DNA of 64,000 nucleotides from Bryobacter sp. (GTDB lineage: Bacteria > Acidobacteriota > Terriglobia > Bryobacterales > Bryobacteraceae). Position numbers and translations under genes: made by a program. Positions 47,272 through 56,048 of the stretch are shown one piece after another. The stretch covers positions 1 through 64,000 of the forward strand of contig JALHNH010000008.1 of assembly GCA_022843625.1 (NCBI GenBank), in the 5' to 3' direction. Position 1 is the first letter of the stretch, and each line of letters opens with the position of its first letter. The notes beneath the pieces were generated by a model that worked only from the letters and a program-made list of their open reading frames with translations, searched no databases and was not told the origin of the DNA.

Positions 47272-48204
47272 ATGAATTCCAAAAACCTACTGATGAAAAT
47301 CGCTGGCATTGTGTTTGGTTTGGTTACCTTGCTGTGCGCCTACAATGCAGTTGACAACTTTCGCGCGGCTTTCACGATGCGGCACTATCCGGCCCAGGTG
47401 CTTGCCTCAAAGCTGAAGGTGGATTACGGGTTTTCTGATTCTGAAGCGCGAGAGCAACCTCTCTACACTCTTGTCGCAGATTTCATTGCTACGGACGAAT
47501 CCAAGCGCAGCTTTCACTGGGAAGGCGTGCCGGGCAGTGCGTTGTATCCCGAGGAGGCCTTTGACGAACTGGCGCGATTTGCCGCCGGGACGACGCACAA
47601 CGTTTCTATGCTGCGGGGTAATGCCCGGGAACTTCGCTTTGATTCAATGGAGACGCAACTTGAAGTTTCCAAGGGGATTGCCTGGACCTGTTGTTCTGTG
47701 TTTTTGGGAATCATAAGCTGGGGTTTTCTCGATTGGAGGAAGTGGAAAAAGCGTGGCGTCTGGGTTGCCTTTGTGGCACTTGGGATACTTCCTCTGATTG
47801 CGGTTTTGCCGGTTGGTTATTTTGCTTATGAAAGATTGACTACATGGGAGTATGTGTCTGGAACGGTTATTGGCGAGCGGAAGGCCTTTGACCCGCTGCA
47901 GCCCTTGCCGAATGTGGAGTTCACGGCCAAGGCAATGGAGAAGCTTCCGGAAGTTGCCTACCAGCGCTTTGAATTTCAATGGAACGGCAGAGTTTTGCAC
48001 GGCGGCTATGGGGGCTGGTTTGGAGCTTATGATGTGGTGTTTGGGCAGGAGACGCCCCGGTTTTATGTGAGCCCGAAGGACCGCTGGAGTGCGGAGGAGA
48101 CGCTGGACTGGAAAGAAGACTTCTGGGTGCCTTGTGGCATCCTCGTGTTGTTTGGCGTTGTGTTTGCCGGTGCGGGCTTGTTGATCAAACGAACGAAGCT
48201 TTAG
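47272..48204 (+). CDS. DUF3592-like membrane protein
   Basis: 310 residues from ATG 47272 (GAGGGAGG just upstream). Three or four membrane helices: 'MKIAGIVFGLVTLLCAYNAV', 'GIAWTCCSVFLGIISWGFL', 'GVWVAFVALGILPLIAVLPVGYFAY', and 'GILVLFGVVFAGAGLLI' at the C-terminus. Between them are two beta regions, each with the DUF3592-like 'A(Q)V(L)...Y' and 'V(S)GTVIGER' starts, so the protein is a tandem of two modules. Role unknown. Confidence 0.72.
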   Translation: MNSKNLLMKIAGIVFGLVTLLCAYNAVDNFRAAFTMRHYPAQVLASKLKVDYGFSDSEAREQPLYTLVADFIATDESKRSFHWEGVPGSALYPEEAFDELARFAAGTTHNVSMLRGNARELRFDSMETQLEVSKGIAWTCCSVFLGIISWGFLDWRKWKKRGVWVAFVALGILPLIAVLPVGYFAYERLTTWEYVSGTVIGERKAFDPLQPLPNVEFTAKAMEKLPEVAYQRFEFQWNGRVLHGGYGGWFGAYDVVFGQETPRFYVSPKDRWSAEETLDWKEDFWVPCGILVLFGVVFAGAGLLIKRTKL

Positions 48205-48246
48205 TCGTTGAGTTGCCGCAGACAAATTGCGAGGATGACCTTGGGC

Positions 48247-48729
48247 TTATCGCTTGTAGCCGAATTTGCGGAGGAGGCTGTGGCGCCACTCGACGCCTTC
48301 GGGGCCTTCTATGCCGAGGGGGCTGCCTCCGTCGATGACTCCTAAAACACCGCGGCCTTGTTCGGATTCGGCGAGGATGACTTGCACTGGGTTTGCTGTG
48401 GCGCAGAAGAGGGTTACTACCTCGGGGACATCTTTGATGCGGCCGAGGATGTTGATGGGGAAACCTTTGCGCAGGAAGATGAAGAAGGTGTGTCCGGCAC
48501 CGACGGCGAGGGCGTTTTCTGTGGCTGCAGCTTTCATTGCTTCGTCGTTGCCTTCGACCCGGATCAAGCGCTCACCGGAGGCTTCGCAGAAGGCAATGCC
48601 GAATTCGATGGACGGGTTGGTGTTGATGATCGCTTCATAAAGATCTTCTACTGTTTTGATGAAATGGCTCTGGCCAAAGATCAGGTTTGCGCCTTCGGGG
48701 ATCGTCAGTTGAACGCTCTTCAATTCCAT
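48247..48729 (-). CDS. Adenosine-specific kinase-like protein
   Basis: 160 residues matching the short Adenosine_kin family (PF04008): 'NLIFGQSHFIKTVEDLYEAIINTNPSIEFGIAFCEASGERLIRVEGND', 'NALAVGAGHTFFIFLRKGFPINIL', 'VTLFCATANPVQVILAESEQGRGVLGVIDGGSP'. First seen in archaea, the family binds adenosine and is credited with a kinase role; physiological function in bacteria is not settled. Cytosolic. Divergent from the FG-GAP gene with 20 bp between. Confidence 0.9.
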   Translation of the reverse strand: MELKSVQLTIPEGANLIFGQSHFIKTVEDLYEAIINTNPSIEFGIAFCEASGERLIRVEGNDEAMKAAATENALAVGAGHTFFIFLRKGFPINILGRIKDVPEVVTLFCATANPVQVILAESEQGRGVLGVIDGGSPLGIEGPEGVEWRHSLLRKFGYKR

Positions 48730-48749
48730 TCTTATATTCTGGACCCTAG

Positions 48750-50027
48750 ATGCTTTTGCTGCTTTTGTTGCTTGCTGCCGAGCCCGTGTTTCGAACGGTT
48801 GAGTTGCCCTTTGTTCTGGCTAACGGTGAGGGGGCGCGCAAGTATATGCCGGGGACGATGGCGGGCGGGGTGGCGGTGCTGGACTTTGACGGGGATGGGT
48901 TGCAGGATTTGTTTTTTGCCAATGGGGCGGAGTTGCCGGGGCTTCAGAAGAGCAGCCCCAAGTTCTTCAACCGGCTTTACCGGAATGTGGGTGGTTTGAA
49001 GTTTGAAGATGTGACTGAGGGGTCTGGGTTGAAGCAGGTGGGCTACGCGATGGGGGCGGCGGCTGGGGATTATGACGGGGACGGGCGAGTGGATCTTGCT
49101 GTGTTGGGCGTTGGCTTTGTTCATCTTTATCGCAATTTGGGTGGGGGGAAGTTCGAATACACAGAGTTGCCGAATCAGGGGAGGTGGGCTTATGCTGCGC
49201 AGTTTGTGGATCTTGACGGGGATGGGGATCTGGAGTTGTTTGTGGTGAATTATGTGAAGTGGTCGGCTACACTCGATCGCGAGTGTGTGGTTGCGGGGAA
49301 GCCGAATTATTGCCATCCGCGCTATTACGGGACGACGGCGAATCAGTTGTTTGAGAATTTGGGTGGGGGGAAGTTTCGGGATGTGTCTGTGGCTTCGGGG
49401 ATTGCGGCTCAGGCTGGTAAGGGGATGGGCTTGGCAGTGGCGGATTTTGACGGGAATGGGTTGCCCGATGTGTTTGTGACCAATGACCGGGTGTTGAACT
49501 TTTTGTTTCTGAATCGTGGGAAGTTGAAGTTTGAGGAGAAGGCTTTTGATTTTGGTGTGGCGGTGCCTTCGGATGGGAAAAGCCCGTCGGCTATGGGGAC
49601 CGCTGCATTTGACTACAACAAGGATGGGCGGATGGATTTGATCTATACGGCCTTGCGGGAGGAGACTTTTCCGCTGTACCGAAATGTGGGCAAGGAGTTG
49701 GTAGAGGCTGGGATTGAGACTGGGCTGGCACCTCTTACGCGCGGGATGGCGGGGTGGGGAATTGCGGCGGAAGACTTTAATCTCGATGGCTGGCCTGATC
49801 TTGTGGTGGCCCGGAGTGATGCTTTGAGTGGTGCGGGGGCGGCTGAGCCGATGGGTTTGTTCTGGAATCGTGGGGGTAAGAAATTTGCGCTGGGAGGGGA
49901 GATCGAGACGCCGGCGCGGATGTACCGCTGGCTCGTGGTGGCAGACTTCAACAAGGATGGCTGCCCGGATGTGGTGGTAACGGCGCTCAATGCGCCAGCC
50001 GTGTTGATTGAAAATAGGTGCAAATGA
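48750..50027 (+). CDS. Exported FG-GAP/VCBS (CRTAC1-like) repeat protein
   Basis: 425 residues with a very short leucine-rich signal ('LLLLLLLAAEP'). Seven DxDxDG-like calcium sites mark the propeller blades: 'DFDGDGLQD', 'DYDGDGRVD', 'DLDGDGDLE', 'DFDGNGLPD', 'DYNKDGRMD', 'DFNLDGWPD' and 'DFNKDGCPD'. This is an extracellular integrin-alpha-like seven-blade propeller. The stop overlaps the start of the TPR gene (ATGA), so the two are co-expressed. Ligand unknown. Confidence 0.88.
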   Translation: MLLLLLLLAAEPVFRTVELPFVLANGEGARKYMPGTMAGGVAVLDFDGDGLQDLFFANGAELPGLQKSSPKFFNRLYRNVGGLKFEDVTEGSGLKQVGYAMGAAAGDYDGDGRVDLAVLGVGFVHLYRNLGGGKFEYTELPNQGRWAYAAQFVDLDGDGDLELFVVNYVKWSATLDRECVVAGKPNYCHPRYYGTTANQLFENLGGGKFRDVSVASGIAAQAGKGMGLAVADFDGNGLPDVFVTNDRVLNFLFLNRGKLKFEEKAFDFGVAVPSDGKSPSAMGTAAFDYNKDGRMDLIYTALREETFPLYRNVGKELVEAGIETGLAPLTRGMAGWGIAAEDFNLDGWPDLVVARSDALSGAGAAEPMGLFWNRGGKKFALGGEIETPARMYRWLVVADFNKDGCPDVVVTALNAPAVLIENRCK

Positions 50028-50953
50028 TCTGGCTATTAATACTGACGTTGACGTTTGGGCAGGCTGATGCTGCGCGCGATGCGATGCGTGCTGGGATGTA
50101 TGAGGAGGCTGCGCGGCTGTATGCGGTGCTGGCGAAGCAGTTTCCCGAGGACTTCATGATTCGCTACAACGTGGGGCTGGCACTGTATAGTGCGAAGAAA
50201 TACGCAGCGGCAGTGGCGGAGCTGAAAGTGTTTTTGAAGTCGCAGCCGGCTTCGCCGCAGGGGAATCTCATTGCGGGGGCGTCGATGCTGAAGCTGGGGG
50301 AGGCTTGCCCTTCGATCGCTTATTTTGAGCGGGCGATAAGCCTGCGGGAACTGCCCGAGTATCTGGAGCAGAGGGCTGAAGCTGAAGCTGCTTGCGGGCA
50401 TCCGTCGGAGGCGGCGCGGTGGTTTGAGTTGTTGACTGTGAAGCAACCTCGGAATACGCGGGGCTGGTATGGTTTGGGCCTGGCCAAGGTGGCAGAGGGG
50501 AATGAGGCGGCGGCCAAGCTTGCGTTTGAGCGGTTGTCGACGTTGCCACCTTCGCCTGAGTTGAGGAAGCTCGAGCGGGATGTGGCGCGGGGGCTTTGGA
50601 CGGCAGGGCGGTTTGGGGAAGCGCGCGAGGCTTTGTTGCGGGTAAAGGCTCAGGGTGGGCCTTCGGCGAGCGTGGAATATGAGTTGGGGGATTGTTACGA
50701 GAAGCTGGACGGGCCGGAGGCGGCGCTGCCGTTTTACCGGGATGCGGTTAGGCTGGACGGAAAGTTGATCAATGCGCGGGCGGCGCTGGGGCGGGCGCTG
50801 GTGGGGCTGAAGAAGGCGGATGAAGCGATTGTACATCTGGAAATTGCGGCCCGCGCGAACATCGACAAGAGCCTGTGGGCGGCACTGGCGAATGCCTACC
50901 GGGTGGTGGGTAGAAATGAAGATGCGCGGATTGCGCTGCAGAAGGCGCGCTAA
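50024..50953 (+). CDS. Exported TPR-repeat protein
   Basis: 309 residues from ATG 50024 (in-frame GTG 50018 is an alternative), signal-like start 'IWLLILTLTFGQADA'. About seven tetratricopeptide units cover the mature part: 'GMYEEAARLYAVLAKQFPEDFMIRYNVGLALY', 'PSEAARWFELLTVKQP', 'EAALPFYRDAVRLDGKLINARAALGRALV', 'KADEAIVHLEIAARANIDKSLWAALANAYRV'. It overlaps the FG-GAP gene and likely scaffolds the same periplasmic complex. ASPIC/FG-GAP-TPR pairs are frequent in Acidobacteria and Planctomycetes. Confidence 0.87.
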   Translation: MIWLLILTLTFGQADAARDAMRAGMYEEAARLYAVLAKQFPEDFMIRYNVGLALYSAKKYAAAVAELKVFLKSQPASPQGNLIAGASMLKLGEACPSIAYFERAISLRELPEYLEQRAEAEAACGHPSEAARWFELLTVKQPRNTRGWYGLGLAKVAEGNEAAAKLAFERLSTLPPSPELRKLERDVARGLWTAGRFGEAREALLRVKAQGGPSASVEYELGDCYEKLDGPEAALPFYRDAVRLDGKLINARAALGRALVGLKKADEAIVHLEIAARANIDKSLWAALANAYRVVGRNEDARIALQKAR

Positions 50954-50972
50954 GGCTCTATCCTAGAGGTTC

Positions 50973-51782
50973 ATGGCTGGTCTTCCCGGTTTCGGCTTTC
51001 TACGCAATCTTATTGAACGCCGTAGCCTTCTCTATCAAATGGTGAGGCGCGATTTCGAGCGGCGTTATGTCGGCTCTATGGGCGGCTGGTTGTGGGGGCT
51101 GGTGCAGCCCATGGTGCTGCTGCTGAGCTGGACCTTTGTCTTTCACTGGTGCCTGAAGATGGGTGTGCCCGAGGGGCAGGGAACAAGCAACTATACGATT
51201 TTTCTGTTTACGGGCTATCTGCCGTGGATGCTGTTTTCTGAGGCTGTGACACGGAGCTCGATGTCGCTGCTGGATCAATCGAATCTGATTACGAAGACGG
51301 TTTTCCCGAGTGAGATCATTCCGGTAAGTGTGTTTTTGTCTTCGCTGGTGAATCATGCCCTGACTTTTGCGATTGCACTGGTGGCGGTGATTTTCTTTGA
51401 TGGCGGGATTAGCGAGTTTGCACTATTGCTGCCCGTTTATGTTGTGTTGCTGGGGTTGTTTACGATCGGAATTTCCTGGATGGTGGCTGCTTTTCAGGTT
51501 TATCTTCGGGATACGGCTCAAGTAGTGACGGTAGTGTTGAGTTTGTGGTTCTGGATTACTCCGATCTTTATCGATATGGAACAAATTCCGGAGAGGTTTC
51601 GATTCTTGCCGGCACTGAATCCTTTGTCGTTTCTGGTTCGTGCTTACCGGGACCGGATGCTGACGCACCGGATGCCGGACTTGCAGGAGTTGGTTCTGCT
51701 GGCGGCGTGGGCCAGTGTGGCGTTTATTGCTGGCGGACTTGTTTTCAAGCAGCTTAAGAAGGGTTTTGCGGACGTTTTATGA
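50973..51782 (+). CDS. ABC-2 type polysaccharide export permease (no ATPase nearby)
   Basis: 269 residues. Six predicted membrane helices and the ABC-2 export pattern: 'LLYQMVRRDFERRYVGSMGGWLWGLVQPMVLLLSWTFVFH', 'YLPWMLFSEAVTRSS', 'LITKTVFPSEIIPVSVFLSS', 'RDTAQVVTVVLSLWFWITPIFID' and 'NPLSFLVRAYRD'. KpsM/Wzm-type permeases export polysaccharides with a KpsT/Wzt ATPase, but no ATPase gene is in the cluster. It starts 20 bp after the TPR gene and overlaps the dehydrogenase start by 4 nt. Confidence 0.87.
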   Translation: MAGLPGFGFLRNLIERRSLLYQMVRRDFERRYVGSMGGWLWGLVQPMVLLLSWTFVFHWCLKMGVPEGQGTSNYTIFLFTGYLPWMLFSEAVTRSSMSLLDQSNLITKTVFPSEIIPVSVFLSSLVNHALTFAIALVAVIFFDGGISEFALLLPVYVVLLGLFTIGISWMVAAFQVYLRDTAQVVTVVLSLWFWITPIFIDMEQIPERFRFLPALNPLSFLVRAYRDRMLTHRMPDLQELVLLAAWASVAFIAGGLVFKQLKKGFADVL

Positions 51783-52774
51783 AACTGGCATTTTACAGCG
51801 CTAAAGATTTTGACCGTGGGGCGTTTGATGATTACAACGCGAGGAAGGGTCATGAGATCACCTATCTTGCTGCGCATCTGAATGAAGAGTCGGTGGGGTT
51901 GGCAGCAGGGCACGACTGTGTGTGCGTGTTTGTGAACGATGTGCTGAATGCGGCGGTGATCGATGGGTTGGCCGCGCTGGGGGTGAAGTTGATTGCGGCT
52001 CGCAGTGCGGGTTTCAATCATATTGATCTCGAGGCTGCCAAGAGGAATCAGATCGCAGTTGTGAGGGTGCCAGCTTATTCGCCCTTTGCGGTGGCTGAGC
52101 ATGCGGTGGCGATGATTCTTACTTTGAATCGAAAGACACATCGGGCCTATACGCGGGTCCGTGAGGGGAATTTTGCGCTGGATGGTTTGCTTGGGTTTGA
52201 CCTGCATGGGAAGACGATTGGGGTGATCGGGACGGGCAAGATTGGGCAAGTGTTTGCCAAGATCATGCTGGGTTTTGGGTGTGAAGTGCTGGCCTTTGAT
52301 GTGGCGCCGAATTTTAGCGTTCGCGAGATGGGCGTGAGTTATCAGCCGCTGGCGGATGTGTTGCGCAAGAGCGATATCGTAAGTCTGCATTGCCCGTTGC
52401 TGGCGGCGACGCATCACATGATCAATGCCGATTCGTTGGGCAAGATGAAACAAGGGGCGATGCTGATTAATACCTCGCGCGGCGGGTTGGTAGATACTCC
52501 AGCTGTGATTGAAGCGCTGAAGTCCGGGCAGGTGGGGGCTCTGGGGCTTGATGTCTATGAGGAAGAGGCGGAGTTGTTCTTTGAGGACTTGAGCAGCCAG
52601 GTGTTGCAGGACGATGTGTTTGCGCGGCTGCTTACTTTTCCGAATGTTTTAATTACAGGGCATCAGGCGTTCTTTACGACTGAGGCTCTGCAGGGGATTG
52701 CGATGACTACGCTCGATAACGTGAGTGAGTTTGAAACTACGGGCGATTCAAAGAACCGGATTCGCGGGAAGTAG
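51779..52774 (+). CDS. D-2-hydroxyacid dehydrogenase (D-lactate dehydrogenase-like)
   Basis: 331 residues of the D-isomer-specific family: 'LIAARSAGFNHIDLEAAK', NAD motif 'IGVIGTGKIGQVFAKI' (about 148-165), and the catalytic Arg/Glu/His in 'NTSRGGLVDT', 'GLDVYEEEAELFFED' and 'ITGHQAFFT'. The insertion 'EEEAELFFEDLS' and total length fit fermentative LdhA, which reduces pyruvate to D-lactate. It overlaps the ABC permease by 4 nt and the opposite-strand DsbD-like gene by 27 bp. Confidence 0.9.
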   Translation: MKLAFYSAKDFDRGAFDDYNARKGHEITYLAAHLNEESVGLAAGHDCVCVFVNDVLNAAVIDGLAALGVKLIAARSAGFNHIDLEAAKRNQIAVVRVPAYSPFAVAEHAVAMILTLNRKTHRAYTRVREGNFALDGLLGFDLHGKTIGVIGTGKIGQVFAKIMLGFGCEVLAFDVAPNFSVREMGVSYQPLADVLRKSDIVSLHCPLLAATHHMINADSLGKMKQGAMLINTSRGGLVDTPAVIEALKSGQVGALGLDVYEEEAELFFEDLSSQVLQDDVFARLLTFPNVLITGHQAFFTTEALQGIAMTTLDNVSEFETTGDSKNRIRGK

Positions 52775-53161
52775 TTTAGCTTCGAGTGTACGCCTGGTAA
52801 TGGGCAAGCAGATCTGATCGCTGCAGGACTGGTATTCGACCTCGACATGGACGGTGATGCCGTCGCTTGGTAGCTTGCGACGAAGTTTATAGGGGATCGT
52901 AATGTCAACTGCTTCTATGAGGGTTTGGTCATGAGTGGGAGCGACTGGCTTCGCCGTGCGGAGCCACTTGGATTCGAGGACTTTGACTCTGAGCGGGATC
53001 GGGCCGGGGGTGGACTTAGTGGGGGAAAAGAGTTTGTAGTGTTCGGCGATTTTTGCGTGGAGGATAAGTTTGCCTGGCTGGGTAGAGAGAGCCCAGGTGA
53101 CGGGGTTGAGATTTGGCGTTTGGGCGGTGAGCGTGACAGCGATCAGAAGCAGGGTGCGCAT
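52748..53161 (-). CDS. Standalone DsbD N-terminal-like exported protein (copy 2)
   Basis: 137 residues with a signal peptide ('RTLLLIAVTLTAQ'). The immunoglobulin-like fold of the DsbD alpha domain is suggested by 'LILHAKIAEHYKLFSPT', 'GPIPLRVKV', and especially 'VEYQSCSDQICLP', the Cys pair that receives electrons in DsbD. The membrane (beta) and thioredoxin (gamma) parts of DsbD are absent. It forms a pair with the DUF1223 gene 3 bp upstream; a second such pair lies right next to it. Likely periplasmic thiol carrier; partner unknown. Confidence 0.78.
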   Translation of the reverse strand: MRTLLLIAVTLTAQTPNLNPVTWALSTQPGKLILHAKIAEHYKLFSPTKSTPGPIPLRVKVLESKWLRTAKPVAPTHDQTLIEAVDITIPYKLRRKLPSDGITVHVEVEYQSCSDQICLPITRRTLEAKLLPANPVL

Positions 53162-53164
53162 GGA

Positions 53165-53872
53165 TTAGAGCTTTAGTTGCGTGGCGGCGAGGATGTGGCC
53201 GGTCTTGCCGTCCTGGATGAAAGCGACTACGCGGAAGTTTGAGGCGATGGGGGGCATGGGGAGCTCTACTGTCCGGTCTGTGCGCAGGCCTTCGGCGGTG
53301 CCGATGGTGTGGAGGGCACGAACGACAGCTGTGTGCTTGAGTGTCTTGCCGGCGTTCTCGCCTTTGGTGATTTTTGTTTCGGCGTTGTCTTCGGCGATAG
53401 CTACGAGAATTGTGGCACCATTCAAGCCGAAGAAAGAGACGTTGGTTTTGATTTTGCCGTTGATGCGGTTGGCCTTGAGTTCGAGGAGGGGCTTGTCTTG
53501 CTTCAAGGCTTCGAGGATGAGGCGCCTGGCTTCTGGGCCATTGCCGCCGACGCACTCATATTTGCCGTCGATGATGAGCTGGGGCGTGTAGACGCCTTCG
53601 AGCTTGAAGAGCTGTGAGTAACCGAGCTGACGGTTGTTGAGGGTGGTGGTGGCGAAGCGGTCTTTTGAGGAATGGTCCCAGTAGGTGACGTGTTCTGAGA
53701 GGACGATGAGGTCGGCGTTGGGGATGGGCTGGAGTTGGTCTACGGCGGAGATGAGTTCGTCGGCTGGGGGGCAGGAGGCGCAACCTTCGGCGGTGAAGAG
53801 TTCGAGGAGGATGGGCTTTTTGAGTTGCGCCGCGAGATTTGCTGCGAGGCAGAGGAGGAGAAGGAACTTCAT
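53165..53872 (-). CDS. Exported DUF1223 thioredoxin-like protein (copy 2)
   Basis: 235 residues, signal peptide 'KFLLLLCLAANLAAQ'. DUF1223 begins 'ILLELFTAEGCASCPPADELI', a thioredoxin-fold CxxC (about residues 31-34), followed by 'LSEHVTYWDHSSKDRFATTTLNNRQ', 'YTPQLIIDGKYECVGG' (cis-Pro region) and a beta-rich C-terminal half. Expected in the periplasm as a disulfide-active protein. It is clearly a paralogue of the 54303-55016 gene, sharing order and neighbours. Confidence 0.85.
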   Translation of the reverse strand: MKFLLLLCLAANLAAQLKKPILLELFTAEGCASCPPADELISAVDQLQPIPNADLIVLSEHVTYWDHSSKDRFATTTLNNRQLGYSQLFKLEGVYTPQLIIDGKYECVGGNGPEARRLILEALKQDKPLLELKANRINGKIKTNVSFFGLNGATILVAIAEDNAETKITKGENAGKTLKHTAVVRALHTIGTAEGLRTDRTVELPMPPIASNFRVVAFIQDGKTGHILAATQLKL

Positions 53873-53889
53873 CTCTCTCTATCTTGCCT

Positions 53890-54303
53890 CTATTTGGACT
53901 GAGAGTTGAGTGTGACTTCGAGTTCTCGTTTTGTGGGTGGGAGGCAGATCTCATCGCTGCAGGACTGGTAGCGGAGATCGACGTGCAGGGTGAGGCCTTC
54001 TTTGGGGATGTGCCTGGCTAGCTTGAGGGGGATCTCGAAGTCGATCTCGCCTTCGAGGGTGGCTGAGGGATTTGGTTGGGTTGGCTTGATGGTGGGGACC
54101 CAATCGGTTTCACGCACTTTGATTTCGAGCGGGATGGGGCCGCCTTTGGGTTTGGTGAGTGAATAGAGTTTGTATTGCCCGGCGACGCTGGCGTGGAGGG
54201 TGAGCGTGGTGGGGGTGCCTGTGAGCTTCCACTGGACTGGGTTGAGATTGGGCGCATAGGCGCCCAAGGTGGTTGCGAGAAGGATGAGTGTGAGGCGACG
54301 CAT
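53890..54303 (-). CDS. Standalone DsbD N-terminal-like exported protein (copy 1)
   Basis: 137 residues, signal peptide 'RRLTLILLATTLGA'. It shares with copy 2 the layout 'APNLNPV.W.L', 'LTLHASVAGQYKLYSLTKPKGGPIPLEIKV' and 'LRYQSCSDEICLPPTKREL', including both DsbD-type Cys. Its ATG overlaps the DUF1223 stop by 1 nt (TAATG). Same inferred role as copy 2. Confidence 0.78.
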   Translation of the reverse strand: MRRLTLILLATTLGAYAPNLNPVQWKLTGTPTTLTLHASVAGQYKLYSLTKPKGGPIPLEIKVRETDWVPTIKPTQPNPSATLEGEIDFEIPLKLARHIPKEGLTLHVDLRYQSCSDEICLPPTKRELEVTLNSQSK

Positions 54304-55016
54304 TAGAGTTTTTCCTGCGAGATGGCGAGGATGCGGCCGGTGGTGCGGTCCTGAACGAAGGCGATGACACGGAGGCCGGTGTGGTTGGCGGGGAGGGTGA
54401 GGTCTAGCTCTTTGGTGAGCGAGTTGGTGAGGTCGCCGACGGCGGTGAGGGAGCGGACGATGGCTACGTGCTTGAGGGTGAGACCTGAGTTTTCGCCGCG
54501 TGTGACTTTGGAGGTGGCTTGTTCGTCGGCTAGGGCCAGGTATAGCGTGGCGCCTTTGCTGCCGAGATTGTCTATTTTTACGCTGGCGTGGAGTTTGTTG
54601 CCGGTGGCTTTAGCGGAGAGGGTGAGTGGGTGTTTATGGTTCTGGATGGCTCTGTTGATGGCGGCTTTGGCGTCGGGGCCGCTGCTGCCGACGAATTCGG
54701 ACTGGCCGTCGACTATGAGTTGGGGAGTGTAGACACCGGAGAGGCCGAAGTACTTGGCGTATTCCCACTGGCGGTTGGTGAAGGCGCGGGAGGAGAAGCG
54801 GTCTTTCCAGGAGCCATCCCAGTAGTCGACGTGTTCCCCGAGGATGATGAGGTCTGCGCCGTTGTAGGGTTGTTGTTTGTCGAGGGATTCTACGAGTTTG
54901 TCGGCTGGGGGGCAACTGGAGCAGCCTTCGGAGGTGAAGAGCTCAAGCAGGATTGGGGACTTGGTTTGTGCGCTGGCGGCGATGGTCAGGGTGAGGAGTG
55001 CGATTGTGAGGTTCAT
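54303..55016 (-). CDS. Exported DUF1223 thioredoxin-like protein (copy 1)
   Basis: 237 residues, signal peptide 'NLTIALLTLTIAASAQ', then 'ILLELFTSEGCSSCPPADKLVESLD' with the redox CxxC, 'LGEHVDYWDGSWKDRFSSRAFTNRQ', 'YTPQLIVDGQSEFVGS' and a C-terminal beta domain ending 'GRILAISQEKL'. First gene of the duplicated unit and 54 bp downstream of the 55071-56039 gene. Confidence 0.86.
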   Translation of the reverse strand: MNLTIALLTLTIAASAQTKSPILLELFTSEGCSSCPPADKLVESLDKQQPYNGADLIILGEHVDYWDGSWKDRFSSRAFTNRQWEYAKYFGLSGVYTPQLIVDGQSEFVGSSGPDAKAAINRAIQNHKHPLTLSAKATGNKLHASVKIDNLGSKGATLYLALADEQATSKVTRGENSGLTLKHVAIVRSLTAVGDLTNSLTKELDLTLPANHTGLRVIAFVQDRTTGRILAISQEKL

Positions 55017-55070
55017 GGGTGTCTGACTACCGATTCGCCTCAGAGTGGGAGAAAGTTACGCTCTTGCCGC

Positions 55071-56039
55071 TTATTCGGAAGTTGTCTCGTACCGGACCAA
55101 GGTGCCTTCCATGTTCAAGATGCGCAGTTTGTCTTGCCAATGAATGACTGTTGAGAAATCGCTAAAGCCAAGCATTCTGGGACTACCGTCGGCGAAGTGA
55201 AAAAGTGCTCTGCGAAGTTCCCTGCCATTGCGGTCTACCTGGATTGCGTAGCGGCCGACACCTTTTTCAGAATGCGCAATCAGGAACCAGTGGGTTTCTT
55301 CGGCACCTTCGTAATGTCCGATCAGGATCCAATGTTGTCCCATGCCAGGAAGGGCTGAAACGCCACCGCGCGGTTTGTTCTTTACTTCGTAAACTAATGA
55401 GGAGGAAATGCTAGTCCAAGGGGCAGAACCGGGTGCAGCATCCAGACGATAGACCTTGAAACGTGCGTTTCCCTGGTCGACCAATAGCATGGAAGCGGAG
55501 CTGCTTTGATGCAGACGTAGAACCGGAGCATCGTCTGTGAATTCGTCCCAGCGGTCTACTTTTCCGGTTTGTAGATTTACTTTTGCAACCGTGATCGTGC
55601 CGGACTGTTTGGCCGCAGCGATTAGATCTTCACCAGTTATCGACATAGAGACGATGCCGCGAAGATCTGAACTGAGGGTGCGTTGTGTGCCTTCTTTCAA
55701 ACTGTGGATGTGGAGGATGGAGTTTATCGGCGTTGGTTGGTTCCAGATCAGGTATTTCTCGTTGAATGTCAGAATGGAAGCGGGGTTAGCAGGGACGGGC
55801 CGCACTCTTCCGGTGTTGGGGCCTTCCATATCGACAACAGAGAGGGGCAGGGTTGGGTTGGTGGAGTGTACGAGCGCGAGCAATTCACCTGTAGCCGGAG
55901 CGAAGGAAGCAGCGCGGATCATGCCCTGGGGCATAAAGGAAGGCCTGGGCGTGGCTACCGGTTTGTAATTAGCAGGATTCTGCTGGGAGTAAGCAGCGAC
56001 CGCGACTAAGAAAACTGCAACAAATGAGTAGCGTCTCAT
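55071..56039 (-). CDS. Exported protein, probable beta-propeller, function unknown
   Basis: 322 residues with a signal peptide ('RYSFVAVFLVAVAAYSQQ'). The mature protein is beta-rich with blade-like units ('ASFAPATGELLALVHS', 'SILTFNEKYLIWNQP', 'VSMSITGEDLIAAAKQSGTITVAKVNLQTGKVDRW', 'IHWQDKLRILNMEGTLVRYE') but lacks any named motif. It begins 9 bp after the SpoU gene stop, so it may be the last gene of the clpB cluster. Confidence 0.7.
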   Translation of the reverse strand: MRRYSFVAVFLVAVAAYSQQNPANYKPVATPRPSFMPQGMIRAASFAPATGELLALVHSTNPTLPLSVVDMEGPNTGRVRPVPANPASILTFNEKYLIWNQPTPINSILHIHSLKEGTQRTLSSDLRGIVSMSITGEDLIAAAKQSGTITVAKVNLQTGKVDRWDEFTDDAPVLRLHQSSSASMLLVDQGNARFKVYRLDAAPGSAPWTSISSSLVYEVKNKPRGGVSALPGMGQHWILIGHYEGAEETHWFLIAHSEKGVGRYAIQVDRNGRELRRALFHFADGSPRMLGFSDFSTVIHWQDKLRILNMEGTLVRYETTSE

Positions 56040-56048
56040 TGCTCATAA

